Source of the DNA: Pseudomonadota bacterium
Lineage (GTDB): Bacteria > Pseudomonadota > Alphaproteobacteria > Rhizobiales > Rhizobiaceae
NCBI GenBank assembly: GCA_023451735.1
Contig: JAEXYH010000028.1
Coordinates: 1-14,423, forward strand
Direction: 5' to 3'
DNA: 14,423 nt
Shown: positions 13,192 through 14,423 of the stretch, piece after piece
Layout: every line of letters starts with the position of its first letter
How positions within the stretch are numbered: the first letter of the stretch is position 1
Translations under genes and position numbers: made by a program
Notes under the pieces: generated by a model
The model's database searches: none
What the model was told of the DNA's origin: nothing
The model's input: only the letters and a program-made list of their open reading frames with translations

Positions 13192-14397
13192 ATGCCTGAT
13201 GCTTTCATCTGCGATTATATCCGCACTCCGGTCGGCCGTTTCGGAGGAGTGCTTGCGCAGGTGCGCACCGACGATCTGGCGGCGATCCCGATCAAGACGT
13301 TGATCGAACGCAATGTCTCCGTTGATTGGAGCGCGGTCGACGATGTGATCTATGGCTGTGCAAATCAGGCGGGCGAGGACAATCGCAATGTTGCCCGCAT
13401 GGCGGCGCTTCTCGCAGGGCTGCCTGCCTCTGTTCCGGGTACGACGATGAATCGGCTCTGTGGTTCGGGCATGGATGCGGTCATCGCCGCTGCCCGCGCC
13501 ATCAGGGCGGGCGAGGCGGAACTGATGATCGCGGGTGGCGTGGAAAGCATGAGCCGCGCGCCCTTCGTTTTGCCAAAGGCCGAGAGCGCCTTTGCACGCA
13601 ATGCCGAGATTTATGACACGACGATCGGCTGGCGGTTCGTGAACCCGTTGATGAAGGGCCAATACGGAATCGACTCCATGCCGGAGACGGCCGAAAACGT
13701 CGCCGAGGAGTATGGCGTTTCCCGTGCGGATCAGGATGCGTTTGCGCTTCGCAGTCAGGCAAAGGCGGCGGCGGCGCAGGAGAATGGCCGTCTCGCGGCG
13801 GAGATCACGCCGGTCGTTGTTGCGCAGCGCAAGGGCGATGCGATCGCAGTCTCGAAGGATGAGCATCCGCGGGCAACAACGATGGAGGCGCTGGCCAGAT
13901 TGGTGCCCCCGTTCAAACAGCACGGCGGTACTGTGACAGCGGGCAATGCTTCGGGTGTCAACGATGGCGCGGCGGCGATGATCATCGCCTCGGAAGCTGC
14001 TGCGAAGAAATATGGCCTCACGCCGATTGCCCGCGTCATGGGCGGAGCGGCTGCCGGGGTCGCGCCGCGTATCATGGGGATCGGGCCGGTGCCGGCGACG
14101 CAAAAACTCTGCGCGATGCTGAAGCTCTCGCCCGCGGATTTTGATGTGATCGAGCTTAACGAGGCCTTTGCCTCACAAGGGATTGCGGTGCTGCGCGAGC
14201 TTGGGCTGGCCGAGGATGCCGACCATATCAACCCGAATGGCGGAGCGATTGCACTCGGCCATCCGCTTGGTATGTCGGGAGCGAGGATTTCGGGAACTGC
14301 GGCGCTTGAGCTTTCCCGGCGGGGTGGACGTTATGCGCTTGCGACCATGTGCGTGGGAGTGGGGCAGGGGATCGCCGTGGCGCGGGAACGGGGGTAA
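13192..14397 (+). CDS. pcaF: 3-oxoadipyl-CoA thiolase (beta-ketoadipyl-CoA thiolase)
   Basis: This cytoplasmic thiolase of 401 residues carries out the last step of the beta-ketoadipate pathway, cleaving 3-oxoadipyl-CoA with CoA to succinyl-CoA and acetyl-CoA. The active site is complete: nucleophile Cys90 in MNRLCGSGMDAV, His357 in ALGHPLGMSGAR, and the general-base Cys387 in ATMCVGVGQG. NEAFA lies before the His motif. The segment with KAESAF, EIYDTTIGWRFVNPLMK and YGIDSMPETAENVAEEYG is characteristic of PcaF and PaaJ rather than general acetoacetyl-CoA thiolases. PaaJ of phenylacetate breakdown catalyses the same reaction and cannot be fully excluded. The genes for the CoA transferase (pcaIJ), often adjacent, are not upstream, where the surface-glycan cluster lies. 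They may be beyond the right edge or elsewhere. An upstream in-frame GTG at 13018 is rejected as start. The gene is complete in the window. Confidence 0.93.
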   Translation: MPDAFICDYIRTPVGRFGGVLAQVRTDDLAAIPIKTLIERNVSVDWSAVDDVIYGCANQAGEDNRNVARMAALLAGLPASVPGTTMNRLCGSGMDAVIAAARAIRAGEAELMIAGGVESMSRAPFVLPKAESAFARNAEIYDTTIGWRFVNPLMKGQYGIDSMPETAENVAEEYGVSRADQDAFALRSQAKAAAAQENGRLAAEITPVVVAQRKGDAIAVSKDEHPRATTMEALARLVPPFKQHGGTVTAGNASGVNDGAAAMIIASEAAAKKYGLTPIARVMGGAAAGVAPRIMGIGPVPATQKLCAMLKLSPADFDVIELNEAFASQGIAVLRELGLAEDADHINPNGGAIALGHPLGMSGARISGTAALELSRRGGRYALATMCVGVGQGIAVARERG

Positions 14398-14423
14398 CCC
14401 GCGCCCCCACAGCTTTGATCAGT

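Noticed and set aside
13141..14103. A 320-codon open frame on the - strand opposite pcaF
   Set aside because: The composition is Arg/His-rich, and the thiolase on the other strand is complete and unambiguous.
1..14423. CRISPR arrays, insertion sequences, transposase genes, tRNA or rRNA genes
   Set aside because: Reading both strands by eye I found no regularly spaced repeats, no transposase motifs and no recognisable RNA genes.

Overview
The window looks like chromosomal DNA of a Rhizobiaceae alphaproteobacterium (Agrobacterium/Rhizobium type). This rests on the moderately GC-rich, GC-biased third positions, a PcaF thiolase of proteobacterial type, and the general style of the surface-polysaccharide genes. 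The genus is an inference made without database search.

Left part (1-4948): an export and polymerisation block for a surface polysaccharide. It holds the end of a Wzx/MATE-type flippase (+ strand, 5' end outside the window). Convergent to it on the - strand are a Wzy/O-antigen-ligase-like polymerase (3817-2399) followed by a family 2 glycosyltransferase (2306-1245). Divergent from the polymerase is a Tat-exported GH10 glycoside hydrolase (3890-4948), which in this context more likely trims a self-made glycan than plant xylan.

Centre (5388-11119): a tightly packed + strand operon of five genes. They encode a HAD phosphatase-UbiA prenyltransferase fusion, a DprE1-like FAD oxidoreductase, a small ArnE/ArnF-like four-helix membrane protein, an extended SDR and a class III aminotransferase. 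The first three junctions are a 1-base overlap, a 4-base overlap and a 42-base gap; the last gap is 13 bases. The operon ends in a good hairpin terminator. A convergent - strand gene (12841-11168) encodes a large GT-C-like membrane protein. Read together, these genes make a plausible complete route: polyprenyl-phosphate plus PRPP, ribosylation, dephosphorylation by the fused HAD domain, epimerisation at C2 to polyprenyl-phospho-D-arabinofuranose, flipping, and periplasmic transfer. This is the mycobacterial decaprenyl-phospho-arabinose pathway rebuilt with different parts. It is the most interesting system in the window. The assignment is strong for the UbiA and DprE1 members and inferential for the others.

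The 439 bases before the operon (4949-5387) hold no convincing conventional gene. They do contain a 10-bp inverted repeat enclosing two small hairpins, then a small hairpin around the ribosome-binding site of the first gene, and a possible 51-codon leader ORF.

Right part (12842-14423): an AT-rich 350-base divergent intergenic region, then pcaF (13192-14397), the beta-ketoadipyl-CoA thiolase of aromatic catabolism. pcaF is unrelated in function to the polysaccharide genes and marks the edge of the cluster.
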